A DNA stretch of 64,000 nt, taken from Stenotrophomonas maltophilia (GTDB lineage Bacteria > Pseudomonadota > Gammaproteobacteria > Xanthomonadales > Xanthomonadaceae). A program made the translations under genes and the position numbers. The stretch lies in assembly GCA_009912235.1 (NCBI GenBank), contig WNDS01000004.1:248001-312000 (forward strand), given 5' to 3'. Each line of letters starts with the position of its first letter. Position 1 is the first letter of the stretch. The notes below the pieces were generated by a model. The model was not told the DNA's origin. It worked only from the letters and a program-made list of their open reading frames with translations, and ran no database searches. Of this stretch, positions 20,769 to 30,360 are shown piece after piece.

Positions 20769-22157
20769 ATGAGCACTGCCCTGCCCGCCGCCCTGGTTGC
20801 CGACCTGTCTTCCCTCCTGGGCGCCGACGGCTGGCGCACTGATGCACCGGCGCTGGACGCCAACGCGCAGGACAACTCCTGGCGGCGGCAGGCACCGGCG
20901 GCGGTGGCGCTGCCGGCCAACGTGGAAGAGGTGCAAGCGCTGGTGCGCGCCTGCCGTGCGCATGGCGTGGCCCTGGTGGCACGTGGCGCCGGCACCGGCA
21001 CCACCGGCGCCGCCGTGCCGCTTCCGGGCAGCATCGTGCTGTCATTCACCCGCATGGATCGCATCGTCGAGATCCGCGCTGGCGACCGCTGCGCGGTGGT
21101 GCAGCCGGGCGTGCTGAACGGCACGCTGCAGCAGGCGCTGGCACCGCACGTCCTGTTCTGGGCACCGGACCCGTCCAGCGCGGAAATCTGCAGCATCGGC
21201 GGCAACCTGGCCTGCAATGCCGGTGGCCCGCGCGCGGTGAAGTACGGCACCAGCCGCGACAACGTGCTGCGCCTGGTCGCCGTCACCGGCACCGGCACCG
21301 GGGATGTGATCCGCTGTGGCGGCGCCTACACCAAGGACGCCACCGGCTACGACCTGATCCACCTGCTGGTGGGCAGCGAGGGCACGCTGGCGCTGATCGT
21401 GGAAGCCACCCTCAAGTTGACCCCGCTGCCGGTCAGCCAGGCCGTCCTGCGCGTGCTGTACCGCGATGCCGATGCCGCCGCCGCCGTATCGCGGTTGATG
21501 TCGCAGCCGGTGGTGCCCACGTGCCTGGAATTCATGGATGCGCACAGCCTGCAGCTGCTGCGCCTCAACGGTGCCGACGTGCCCGAGGCCGGCGCGATGC
21601 TGCTGGTCGAAGCTGATGGCGACCACGACACCCTGCCCTACCTGCTGCAGGCGCTGGCCAGCGCTGCCGAGGGCGACGGCATGCTGGCACTGGATGTGGC
21701 GATGGAAGGCCGCGCCCGCGACCAGCTGTGGGCCGCGCGCAAGGCCCTGTCGCCTGCGCTGCGCAGCTTTGCGCCGGGCAAGATCAACGAAGACGTGGTG
21801 GTGCCGGTCTCGCGCATTCCCGAGCTGGTGGCCGGCGTGCAGGCGCTGGCGCGCGAATACACGCTCACCATCGTCACCTTCGGCCATGCCGGCAACGGCA
21901 ACCTGCACGTCAACATCCTCTACCACCCCGATGATGCCGACGAAAACGCACGCGCGCATGCCGCGCTGCCGAAGATCTTCGAACTGACGCTGGCGCTGGG
22001 CGGCACGCTGTCGGGCGAGCATGGCATCGGCCTGGCCAAGCGCGATTTCATGGCGCAGGCCTTCACCCCGGCCACGCTGGCCACGATGCGCGCGATCAAG
22101 GCCACGCTGGACCCGGACGGCATCCTCAACCCGGGCAAGGTGCTGCCGGCGGTGTAG
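20769..22157 (+). CDS. FAD-binding oxidase (glycolate oxidase GlcD / D-lactate dehydrogenase type)
   Basis: Flavoprotein of the VAO/PCMH family, 462 residues, cytoplasmic or membrane-associated. The FAD domain includes VALVARGAGTGTTGAAVPLPG and AEICSIGGNLACNAGGPRAVKYG. The C-terminal cap has FGHAGNGNLHVNILY and the closing LSGEHGIGLAKRDFM...DPDGILNPGKV, all typical of GlcD/Dld enzymes that oxidise 2-hydroxy acids. The substrate cannot be decided from sequence. It begins at ATG 20769 and ends with a TAG stop. It has no partner glcE/glcF nearby. Confidence 0.88.
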   Translation: MSTALPAALVADLSSLLGADGWRTDAPALDANAQDNSWRRQAPAAVALPANVEEVQALVRACRAHGVALVARGAGTGTTGAAVPLPGSIVLSFTRMDRIVEIRAGDRCAVVQPGVLNGTLQQALAPHVLFWAPDPSSAEICSIGGNLACNAGGPRAVKYGTSRDNVLRLVAVTGTGTGDVIRCGGAYTKDATGYDLIHLLVGSEGTLALIVEATLKLTPLPVSQAVLRVLYRDADAAAAVSRLMSQPVVPTCLEFMDAHSLQLLRLNGADVPEAGAMLLVEADGDHDTLPYLLQALASAAEGDGMLALDVAMEGRARDQLWAARKALSPALRSFAPGKINEDVVVPVSRIPELVAGVQALAREYTLTIVTFGHAGNGNLHVNILYHPDDADENARAHAALPKIFELTLALGGTLSGEHGIGLAKRDFMAQAFTPATLATMRAIKATLDPDGILNPGKVLPAV

Positions 22158-22162
22158 CGGTT

Positions 22163-22257
22163 GGTAGCTGCCAACCTTGGTTGGCACGCGCGCCAGCGCG
22201 CCCGCACCAGGCCACATGACACCTGACACAGCGTGCCAACCAAGGTTGGCACCTACC
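22163..22257. repeat. Inverted pair of SMAG-type REPs
   Basis: GGTAGCTGCCAACCTTGGTT at the left faces GTGCCAACCAAGGTTGGCAC-CTACC at the right, with GTAG/CTAC tips outermost and about 50 nt between. This is the head-to-head dimer arrangement reported for SMAG repeats. It follows the FAD oxidase stop and may act as a 3' stabiliser. Confidence 0.75.
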
Positions 22258-22399
22258 AGAGCGATTGCCCGCTTGTCGCGATCGGCATGTTCATGCAGCA
22301 GACACCGCGCCGCTGCAAGCATTCGTAATTTTTCTACCTTTCCAACTTTTCTCATTGGGCTGCGGACGCTAACCGCCCATCCTCGGCATGCCGCCGACA

Positions 22400-22642
22400 A
22401 CGGGTGGCACGGGCTTGCAATCCCGTTTGGTAACGCTGTTGTTTACGCTTGCCTGCCGGCGTCGTGCATCCCCCTGCGCGGCGCCGGCGGGTAATCCGTC
22501 CGCGCCTCCATGGCGGGCGGTGCGTGGGGGCCTCGTGCCCGCCGGCGTTTCGCAGTGTTACCACCGGTATTGCAACCACGCACCGTCCGCCACCCGCTGT
22601 TAAGCGCGGGTGGCGTCCTGCTTCATGCACAAGGACGCCCAC
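22400..22642 (+). promoter_or_regulatory. Structured leader with two competing hairpins over a ribosome binding site
   Basis: The 240 nt before the gene at 22643 fold extensively. GCCACCCGC (22589-22597) pairs perfectly with GCGGGTGGC (22606-22614). GGCGTCCT (22612-22619) pairs perfectly with AGGACGCC (22632-22639), which contains the AAGGA ribosome binding site. The two helices share 22612-22614 and so compete. GCCACCC can also pair with the upstream GGGTGGC at 22403-22409. GGTAACGCTG (22429-22438) can pair with CAGTGTTACC (22553-22562), and TTGCAAT with ATTGCAA inside these. This is the layout of a translational on/off switch. No Rfam class I know is recognised. Confidence 0.5.
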
Positions 22643-23065
22643 ATGACCGTCTCCCGATACCCCTTCCTGTTCGCCACGCTGGGCGAGGCCGCCGCGCGCC
22701 TGCCCGTTGATCTGGCACGCACGCTGGAAATCGCCCTGGCCGCCATCGATGCCGCCCATGCGCCCAGATGCACACCCGAAAGCATCACGGTGCTGAACTG
22801 CCTGCGGCGCATCCGCCAGGTGGAAGCCGCCAACGGCCAGCCGTGGCCGAACGATGGCCACACGCCCGGCCAGCGCATGGCCCTGGCCCGCATCGACCGC
22901 GCCAACGCCGGGCAGACCTTCCTGCTGGAGCTGCTGCACGCCATCGAACGCACACGCGTGGATGGCAACGAAGAAGAACAGGTGGGCGATAGCGCACGCG
23001 AAGGGCTGTTGTTTGCCTGCCGCGCGTTGGCCGAGTACGTGGATCTGCAACTGCACGCAGCGTGA
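22643..23065 (+). CDS. Small protein of unknown function
   Basis: A 140-residue, probably cytoplasmic protein starting MTVSRYPFLFATLGEAAARL. It looks entirely alpha-helical and is rich in Ala, Arg, Leu and Glu, with a conserved-looking middle (LNCLRRIRQVEAANGQPWPN) and an acidic patch (DGNEEEQVGD). The ATG at 22643 is chosen because AAGGA lies 7 nt upstream; a GTG frame start at 22610 is less likely. No domain is recognised. The strong leader structure and the palindrome right after it (23082) mark it as an independent unit. Confidence 0.65.
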   Translation: MTVSRYPFLFATLGEAAARLPVDLARTLEIALAAIDAAHAPRCTPESITVLNCLRRIRQVEAANGQPWPNDGHTPGQRMALARIDRANAGQTFLLELLHAIERTRVDGNEEEQVGDSAREGLLFACRALAEYVDLQLHAA

Positions 23066-23081
23066 GGGCAGACGTAGATGG

Positions 23082-23144
23082 GGTCGCAGATGGGGTCAGA
23101 TCCCTTTGCAACGCAAAGGGATCTGACCCCATCTGCGACCCCGT
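23082..23144. repeat. Nested palindromic element, family copy 3; likely bidirectional terminator
   Basis: Perfect 29-bp arms (23082-23110 and 23116-23144) flank a 5-nt loop. The inner part is a full family copy (GGGGTCAGATCCCTTTG and its complement). It is wrapped by a second shell GGGGTCGCAGAT with the same GGGGTC end. It lies between convergent genes, so it may stop transcription from both. Confidence 0.8.
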
Positions 23145-23163
23145 GCAATGCCCCCGTGCAGTG

Positions 23164-24351
23164 TCAGGGATTGGCGTCAAACACGATCGTGATGTCGCCC
23201 CGCCATTGCGAACCGGGGGCTTTCACCATCTCGTCCACGGCCGCCTGGCCGGCAATGAAGCGCAGCACCGAGCGCCGGTCCCGCAGGTAGGCCGGTGATG
23301 TGAAACGGGGTGCGCCAGCATCCACCGGCGTCAACGGCGTGAACTGCGCGGGTCGCCCGTCGCGCTCGTTGACCATGCCCGGCAGGGTGACATCCACATC
23401 CACGGGAACGATCGTGTCCTCCCGTGTGTCGCGGATACCGCAGGGGTCGCCATCAGCGGGGTACTCGCAGCGCAGCTTCATGCTGAAATCCATCGAGGAC
23501 GTCAGGTGGAACGGCAGCTCCTGGCGCAGGCGCGAAGGCCGTCTGCCGTGGTCAATCCATTGCGACCAACCGCCGTCCGGCGCCAACAGCACACGCGGAT
23601 GCTCAGCGGGGAAACGCACCTGGAAGTCATGCTGTACGTCGAACTCGAAGTTCAACTGGATGGCCTGCACCCCGGTGATGTTGTCGCCCAGGTCGATGTC
23701 GGCGTCGGCACCACCGGTGGTCCAGCTTTCCACGGCGGTGTATCGGCCGTCCTGCAAGGTCATCGCGCTGGGAAGCTGGACATCAATGCCGATGCCCACA
23801 TTGCGATAGCGGTACACCCGGTTGTTGCGAGTACGCGAGCTGTAGCAGGCGCTCGGGCCGCTGGGATTGCGCACCGCCCAACCACCTGTCGCCCACCCGA
23901 GCCCGCCGGCACCTGCGATGGAGGTGCAACCGCCGGCAACACCGCTGGTGAAGGGATCTGCACCATTGGTGAAATCCAGCCGCATGGAAAAAGCCACAAA
24001 GCTGATCGCGGCCTGGAAGCTGTGCCCGGAATCCACGTTGGTGAACGTCACCATCCGCGGCGGCGGAAAGCCAAAATAGAGCGTATTGCGACGCGAGGCA
24101 TTATCGCCACTGCCTTGCTTGCGCCAGTACTCACAATTGCCAAGATCGAAGATGTAGGCATTGCGTCATTGACAATCGGCAGGCCGCCAGTTGCAGAACG
24201 ACCCGCGCGTCGTGGTGTTCTCAAACGCGGTGTTGCCCGGGTCCAGTGCGTTGGGCCGGAAGATGCCGGTCACCTTTTTTTCCATCACCTGCGCGGTGGC
24301 GGCGCCGGGCCACAGGGCCACGAGCAGCAGCAATACGGTGATCCACTTCAT
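23164..24351 (-). pseudogene. CblD/CooD-like fimbrial tip protein with internal stop
   Basis: Minor tip subunit and initiator of CS1-type (alpha) fimbriae. It starts MKWITVLLLLVALWPGAATA (signal peptide) at ATG 24351, overlapping the usher stop. After 61 codons the frame meets TGA (24166-24168) following WRPADCQ. It then continues open as RNAYIFDLGNCEYWRKQG, NTLYFGFPPPRMVTF and on to DITIVFDANP at 23164, for about 395 codons in total. The C-terminal half resembles the pilin-like domain of the family, with many beta-strand patches and cysteine pairs. It is the last gene of the chaperone-pilin-usher-tip operon. The read-through frame is clean, so the stop looks recent. Confidence 0.75.
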
Positions 24352-26889
24352 GGCTCAGTCCTTGAAGGATGCAGGACATCGGTTGTTGGCTGTGCGGCCA
24401 CCTGGGGCGGGCAGGCAATACCGCCCACCATCAACAGGTCGCCCTCGCGGGGGTACTGGCCCTCTTCCAGGGTCAGCGTGCAGGTGATCTGATCCGGGTA
24501 CTGCATCTGCACCACCGGCGCGCGCACTCAGCTCCAGGGTGAAGAAGCCGTCGTCCTGGCTGACCGTGCGGCCGGCATGGTTGATGACATGCACGCCGCG
24601 CACGCCCTTGCCGTGGCCATCGACCACCTGGCCCATCACCGTGTATGTGCGCAGCACATCCAGCGTGGTGTGCATCACCCCACCCCTGTTGAGATGGTAG
24701 CGCACCGTGGCCGGCTGCAGGGTGGCGGCCGGCGCGTGGCGGCCGTGGAAATCGAACTGCACGTGGCCCGCACGGTAGGCGTTGACCGGCACGAAGTTAC
24801 GGCCAGGCCGCAGCATCACGCCACCGCCCTGGCTGTCGTCGGCACGCAGCTGCACGCCCGGGAAATCGCTGCGGACATCCACGATCATGCCGGTTTCCAG
24901 CTTGCCACTGCGGCCCTGCCCGATCATGGCGCCATGGCCGCCACCAAACACCGCCGTGCTTTCCAGATTGGCGCTGCCACTGAGGCGGCCTTTGCTGGAG
25001 CTGCGGTTGAGGTACACATCGCCTTCCAGCAGCGGGCTCTGCAGGAGCAGGCCGGCGCCGGCGCCGAGACCCTGGCTGTCGACAGTGACCATGCGATTGG
25101 CGCTGCGCACATAGCGGCTGTCGATCTGCTGGGTGGCCGAGGCCGTCACGTAGCCGTCGCGGCGGCCCGCATCACCGGTGCGGCTGCCCAGGCTGCCGGC
25201 ATAGCTGCGGCGGTCGCTGCCCAGCGACAGGCTGACGGTGAGATCGACACCGCGCTGACGGCGGTACTGAGTGGCTACACTGCCGGGCCGGTCATAGGCG
25301 GACACCTGCCAGTTCACATCGTGCCGGCCGAACAGCGTCTCGCGGCGGCCATAGGACACATCCAGGCCGGTGCCGCGGGTGTAGCCCGCGGTACGTGCAA
25401 TCCGGATGCTGGCGTGGTCGCGTGTGCCGAAGCGGTGGGTGATCGACACCGCCGTACTGTCCTGCCAGCCGCCGCTGGTCTGCCAGCGTGGCGGCGCATT
25501 GTCGCCCGGCAACACGTACTGGCGCTGTTCCACCCAGCTGCGCCCATGGTTGGCCACCACGCTGCCGGCACGGTAGCGGTACAGCGCCCGCAGATCCAAG
25601 CCACGGCCGGCGTCGCTGGAGGTGTAGAAATTGGTGTTGGTACTCAATGCCGTCGTGGCCTGCCAGTCCAGCGACACACCCGCAGATTCGCGCTCGCCGA
25701 TCTTCTGCACGGTGGCACCGGCCACCGCACGCGGGTGCAGCAGATAGTTGACCACTGCACCGGCGGCTGCGCCGCCCTTGTTCTGCGAAGGCGTGCTGTT
25801 CAACAAGCCCTGCTGCTGCCCCGCGAACAGGCTGTAGCGCCAGCGCCGGGTGGGATCGGACCAGCGCGTCGGCTTGTGGATGGAGGCGGCTTCGCGCGAG
25901 GCCTCCTGGCCATCGGCGATCACCCGCAGCTCGACATCGTAGATGCCGCCCGGCAGGCGCCGGGTATCGATTTCCTGGATGCCCGGCGTGACGCCCTACG
26001 TGGACAGCAGGCGGCCATCGCGGTAGATTTCCACCACGCCTTCGCGGCTGGCGGTGACATACACGGGATACGCACTGGGGCTGCGCGAATCGGCCAACAG
26101 CACATTGGATGATCCGAACATGACGCCCAACGCGGTCTCACTCTGCGCACCGGGGGCACGCGGCTGGCGGATGATGCCTTCGAAGGTGGGCAGGAAGTAG
26201 CCGGCACGCACGAAGTGGTCGCCCAGCTCGCGCTGCGCGTACAGCGCACTGAGGTAGTGCTCGCGGCTGGCGGCCTGCGCGTAGTACTGGTAGCTGCCGA
26301 CCGTGCTCCAGCGGCCCACGCTGCCGCGCAGTTCGGCGCTGTAGCGCGCTGCGGTGGGCTGGTCCTGGCCACTGTGCACGGCCAGGCTGTTGCGGACGAT
26401 CAAGCCATGGCTGCCCTCTTCGGGCAAAGCGACATGGCGCGCCTCGGCGCCGCCGGCATCGGGCGTGAGCAGGGTCAGCAGGGAATTGGAAAGGCTGTAA
26501 TGCAGGGCCGCAAGGCCACGGCAGGCGTCGGCGCAGACACCCAACGGCATGGGTTCGGCCAGCTGCTGGGCCCAGCGCGCGCGTTCGGTTTCCGGCCACG
26601 GGCTCTCATAGGCTTCGGTGAAGGCCAGCAGCTGCACGCGGTTGTCCTCGTGCAGCACGACCTCGGCATCACCCAGGTAGCGGCCGTCCAGGTCCACGCG
26701 CACCGTCAACGGCGCGTCGAACAGGTGGCTGGGGAACTCCGCGGGCATGCGATCGCGCTGCTCCAGCAGACTGGGCAGTTCACCCAGGGCCAGGCCGGCC
26801 GCCTGCGTGGAGGCGGCCGTCACCAGTGCAGCCACGGGCGTGGCCAGTGGCCCCATTCGCAGGGCAATGTGACGGGACGAGGCGTGCAT
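24348..26889 (-). pseudogene. CS1-type fimbrial outer-membrane usher (CblC/CooC-like), stop plus frameshift
   Basis: The usher is the outer-membrane pore that assembles and secretes the pilus. The frame starts at ATG 26889 (MHASSRHIALRM, signal peptide to about residue 33). It shows the N-terminal domain FPSHLFDAPLTVRVDLDGRY and barrel strands, then meets TAG at 25996-25998 after GRLLST. It continues in the same frame as GVTPGIQEIDTRRLPGGIYDVELRV and the rest of the barrel. Near 24530 one extra base shifts the frame. The alternative frame then gives RAPVVQMQYPDQITCTL, VGGIACPPQ and a TGA at 24348-24350 overlapping the tip gene ATG. Corrected length is about 846 codons, normal for this usher class. 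Two lesions make a functional product unlikely without suppression. Confidence 0.82.
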
Positions 26890-26905
26890 GGGGGAGTCCA
26901 GGGGC

Positions 26906-27182
26906 GGCCTGCGGCGATCCGTGCCGCAGGCCGTGTACGGGGGTTGCTCAGTGATGTCGCTTTCGAACGTCCAATGGAACTGGCGCGCACCGGCGCCCTG
27001 CACTTCCCTGTTGCAGCTCCCGTGATGGCCTGCAGCGATCCGTGCCGTAGACGGGTTGCGGGCGGTATGTGATGTCGTCCTTGAGTATCAAACGGCACTG
27101 GCCCGCATCGGCGCGCTGCACGTCCCTGTGCCTGCACCTCTGGCGGCCTGTGGCAATCCGTGCCGCAGGCCGGTGACGCGAC
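26906..27182 (-). repeat. About 120-bp tandem repeat of the pilin 3' end plus a hairpin
   Basis: Three hairpins of the type GGCCTGCGGCGATCCGTGCC lie at 26906, 27027 and 27145, a spacing of 121 and 118 bp. Between them are degenerate copies of the last about 18 pilin codons. The intact pilin ends VQGIYAGQFHMMFESHIP. The copy near 27070-27125 reads VQRADAGQCRLILKDDI and the copy near 26945-27000 reads VQGAGARQFHWTFESDI. The array fills the gap between pilin and usher genes. Confidence 0.7.
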
Positions 27183-27679
27183 TTACGGAATGTGGCTTTC
27201 GAACATCATGTGGAACTGGCCCGCATAGATGCCCTGGACGTAATCGCCGGCCGGCTTGACCGGTGCGATGGCGAACGCCAGGGACTTGCCGGCAGCAGCC
27301 TGTGCGGGGGTTGCGACAATGATCTTGTTGGCGGCCGTGGCCGGCACGTCGACGTTGTCGAGCTTGACCTTCAGATCCACCACGTCAGCAGCGGACGACA
27401 TCTGGGCTGCGGCGGTCAGGTAGGCGCTGATCGCCGCCGGCGACTTCACGTTGATGACGCGGCCGGTCAGCTCACGCAGTTCCTGGCGGGCGGCATCCCA
27501 GGGCAGGGTCTGCGGCAGGCCTTCCCAGCCATCCGGGCTGGACACCTGCAGACCGGCGGTGTTCGGCACGTCGGCCTGCACGTTGACGGTGATGCTCTTG
27601 GATTCGACGGCGGCCAGGGCGATGCCCGGGCCAGGGTGAGGGCCGCAGCGGCGGCCAGTGCAACAGTCTTGATCGACAT
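27183..27679 (-). pseudogene. CS1-type major fimbrial subunit (CblA-like), one-base frameshift in the signal peptide
   Basis: Major pilin. ATG 27679 starts MSIKTVALAAAAALTLA. A base then appears missing from a C run near 27625-27632: inserting one C gives PGIALAAVESKSITVNVQAD and a mature protein to FESHIP with stop at 27183. Total about 165 residues, right for cable-pilus/CS1 subunits. The mature part has the conserved opening ITVNVQADVPNTAGLQV and the aromatic tail. Because the shift is in the signal region, no mature pilin would be made from the sequence as given. It is followed by the repeat array in front of the usher. Confidence 0.78.
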
Positions 27680-27789
27680 GGAGATTTCTCAGTTGTATGA
27701 CGGGTATCGGGCCAGGAAACAAGGCAAAGCGCTGCCAGCGGTCTCCTGGCGGGACCGCGTGCAATAACTGGAGATGGAGCGGGAACCCG

Positions 27790-28528
27790 CTAGCGGCGCG
27801 TATCCATCCTGCGCTTGGCGTCACCTTCGAGCAGGTCGAAGCGCGTAAACCGGCTGGGCCCAGCATCCAGTTCATAGGTGTTGCCGGGCCGCACATGCGC
27901 CAGCACACCGGGAGTGCAGGTATCGGGGCTGGCCTATTCGCAGTAGCGCAGGTTATCGAGCACCAGGGTCGAGTTGCCCTGGTTGTGCACGACGTTGCCT
28001 TCGATACGGGTGTCGTAGCGCGCGTTGGTGGGGGGGCACGAACAGGATGGTGCCGTAGCCGGTGAACACGTGGATCACCGAGTTCAAACCTGCGGCTTCC
28101 TGCAGCTGGGCTTCGCTCAACGAGAATTCATCGGTGGTGGGTACCACGGGAATGAAGCGGAGACGAAAGTAACGCTCTTCGTCCCGGGCACCGCGATAGA
28201 CCAGGCGTGTGGCCTGTTGCCCGTTGGCAGCAATGATCAAACGACCGGGGCTGGCGATCAGGCCCTCTGCACCGTCGGCATTGCGCGCCAGTGCCGCCGT
28301 ATCCACCGGCACTTCTTCGGGCGCACCTTCGCCATTGAACCGCATCTGCGAGACTTCAACGCGGACATAGGCCGTGCCTTCGCCGGTATTGCGGATGCGC
28401 TTGAGCAGGTGACTGCTGTTGGCCGGCAGGTAATCAAACAGAGGGCCAACGCTGATCTGCGACGTGCCAGCGTGGCTCGCCGGCGCGATGGCCAGCAAGA
28501 ACAACAACAGCAGTGCGGGACGGATCAA
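27790..28528 (-). pseudogene. CS1-type fimbrial periplasmic chaperone (CblB/CooB-like), frameshift plus stop
   Basis: PapD-like chaperone that caps pilin subunits. The start is a TTG at 28526-28528 preceded by AGGAG at 6 nt, giving MIRPALLLLFLLAIAPASHA (signal peptide). The Ig-like domain follows (GPLFDYLPANSSHLLKRIRNTGEG, ATRLVYRGARDEERYFRLRF). A seven-G run (28030-28036, plus strand) holds one base too many. In the corrected frame PTNARYDTRIEG...LRYCE follows, then TAG at 27934-27936, then ASPDTCTPGVLAHVRPGNTYELD to a stop at 27790. Corrected length about 245 residues. It is the first gene of the operon, as in cblBACD. Confidence 0.76.
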
Positions 28529-28846
28529 GGCGGGCTCCTTTCGAGGCGGCCATTCTGGATAATCCGCACCTCCAGAGCCATGCAATTAGTTGCAAACATC
28601 GCGCTCATTGCGACGGAACATGACAGTTCGCAATCGCGCGGAGAATATCCATCATTGTCGCCATGGACGACCTGCAGCCGCACGCCGGGCAGGCGCTGTT
28701 CGCCGCTTGTCCCGCACAGTCCCGCAGCGCCGGAACCGTGGAAGAGCCCTTGCTTCATCGACACGCACGCGCAGGTTGCAACGATTTCGATATCTCGCCG
28801 GCGATGCTGCAGCCGATAGTGCCCGCTTCTTTGAAGAAGTGTTTCG

Positions 28847-29218
28847 ATGTTGAAGATGATGATGCCGCTCAAGCGCTACGCGCAGTTCAGCGGGCGCGCC
28901 AGCCGCAGCGAATTCTGGCTGTTCCAGCTGTTCATCATGATCGTATCGATCCCATTGTACGTACTGGGCTTCATTGCCGGTTACACCGATTCGCAAGCAC
29001 TGGCGCTGGCATCGACCTGCCTGAGCGTGGTGATGTGGCTGACCTTTGTGCTGCCGTCGCTTGCAGTCACCGTGCGCCGCCTGCACGACACGGATCGATC
29101 GGGCTGGTGGTTGCTGCTGGGCCTGGTCCCCATCGTGGGCGTGGTGCTGCTGGTTTTCGCGGTGCTGCCCAGCACCCCGGGCGGCAATCGTTTCGGTGTG
29201 TCCGCACCGCGCGATTGA
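28847..29218 (+). CDS. DUF805 membrane protein
   Basis: A 123-residue inner-membrane protein with three to four hydrophobic helices. It carries the DUF805 hallmark FSGRASRSEFWLFQLF near the start and LAVTVRRLHDTDRSGWWLLL in the second half, ending in the typical GGNRFG. Function unknown for the family. ATG 28847 is used; two further in-frame ATGs follow within six codons. It diverges from the fimbrial operon. The 28529-28846 gap (318 nt) shows nothing else I can support. Confidence 0.88.
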   Translation: MLKMMMPLKRYAQFSGRASRSEFWLFQLFIMIVSIPLYVLGFIAGYTDSQALALASTCLSVVMWLTFVLPSLAVTVRRLHDTDRSGWWLLLGLVPIVGVVLLVFAVLPSTPGGNRFGVSAPRD

Positions 29219-29288
29219 TCGCCGGCAAGAAGACCCCGCCCTGGCAGGTGTCGACCTTGGGTCGACATGGATGCAGGGGTAATGCGGT

Positions 29289-29313
29289 AGCGCCGGGCCA
29301 TGCCCGGCGCGCC
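29289..29313. repeat. GTAG-tipped REP (SMAG-like)
   Basis: GGTAGCGCCGGGCCATGCCC and its closing GGCGC, next to the thiL stop. A second, weaker palindrome (GTCGACCTTGGGTCGAC) lies at about 29248-29265. Confidence 0.6.
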
Positions 29314-29319
29314 CCTCCA

Positions 29320-30282
29320 TCAGGCGAAGTGCTGGTAGCCGCCTTCGCTGTCGGCGCCATCCACGCGCACGCCCTGCCCTTCCACGATGCTGCCGATGCG
29401 GGTGAGCGGCAGGTCCAGCGAACCGGCCAGGTAGGCCAGCACATCGCGCTGGTCGGCGGCGGCGGTGAAGCACAGCTCGTAATCATCGCCACCGCGCAGT
29501 GCGCAGTCGCGTGCTGCCTCATGGCCCAGTAGCTCGCGCAGCGCCGGCGAGACCGGCAGCAGATCGGCATTGATCTCGGCCCCCACGCCACTGCGTGCGG
29601 TGATATGCCCCAGATCGGCCAGCAGGCCATCGGACACATCCACCGCCGCATGCGCGAAGGCACGCAGGCGCAGGCCGAGGGTGACGCGCGGGGTGGGACG
29701 CAGCAGACGCAGGCGCAGGGTCTCGTAATCCCCCAGCAAGGTGGCGGTCGCAACCTTCAACGCGCCCTGCTGCCACAGCCGCAGCACGCCGGCGGCGTCG
29801 CCCAGTGTGCCGCTGACCCAGACGTCATCGCCCACGCGGGCGCGGTCACGGCGCAGCGCCTGGCCCGGTGCCACCTGGCCCATCGCGGTCACCGACAGCG
29901 ACAGCGGGCCACGGGTGGTATCACCGCCCACCAGGGCGATATCGTGCTGGTCGGCCAGCGCGAAGAAGCCCTCGGCGAAGGCCTCGATCCAGTCCTCACG
30001 GGCCTCGGGCAGCGACAATGCCAGCGTACACCACGCCGGGCGCGCGCCCATCGCGGCCAGGTCGGACAGGTTGACCGCCAAGGTCTTCCAGCCGATGTCG
30101 AACGGCGCGGTTTCCTCGGGGAAATGCACGCCGCTGTTGAGCGTGTCGGCGGTGACCACCAGGTGTTCGTTGGCGCGCGGCTGCAGCAGCGCGGCGTCGT
30201 CGCCAATGCCGAGCGGCACGTCCTCGCGCTCGCTGGTGCGGGCACGGATGCGGTCGATGAGGGCGAATTCGGCCAGGGACAT
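29320..30282 (-). CDS. thiL: Thiamine-monophosphate kinase
   Basis: Phosphorylates thiamine monophosphate to the active diphosphate. The 320 residues begin MSLAEFALIDRIRAR and contain the PurM/ThiL ATP-binding motifs GIGDDAALLQP, VVTADTLNSGVHF and LVGGDTTRGPLSLSVTAMG, then DVSDGLLADLGHI. It follows nusB on the minus strand, the usual ribH-nusB-thiL order, but a SMAG pair sits in the gap. Intact. Confidence 0.95.
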   Translation of the reverse strand: MSLAEFALIDRIRARTSEREDVPLGIGDDAALLQPRANEHLVVTADTLNSGVHFPEETAPFDIGWKTLAVNLSDLAAMGARPAWCTLALSLPEAREDWIEAFAEGFFALADQHDIALVGGDTTRGPLSLSVTAMGQVAPGQALRRDRARVGDDVWVSGTLGDAAGVLRLWQQGALKVATATLLGDYETLRLRLLRPTPRVTLGLRLRAFAHAAVDVSDGLLADLGHITARSGVGAEINADLLPVSPALRELLGHEAARDCALRGGDDYELCFTAAADQRDVLAYLAGSLDLPLTRIGSIVEGQGVRVDGADSEGGYQHFA

Positions 30283-30360
30283 GGGGCGCTCCGGCGGGCT
30301 GCATGGATGGGCGGCGGGCGCGAATGCGGGCGGATCGTGCCGATCGGATGGAACCGGCGG

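Noticed and set aside
22388..22603. A 71-codon frame in the leader before 22643
   Set aside because: Composition is non-coding and the region is better explained by its base pairing.
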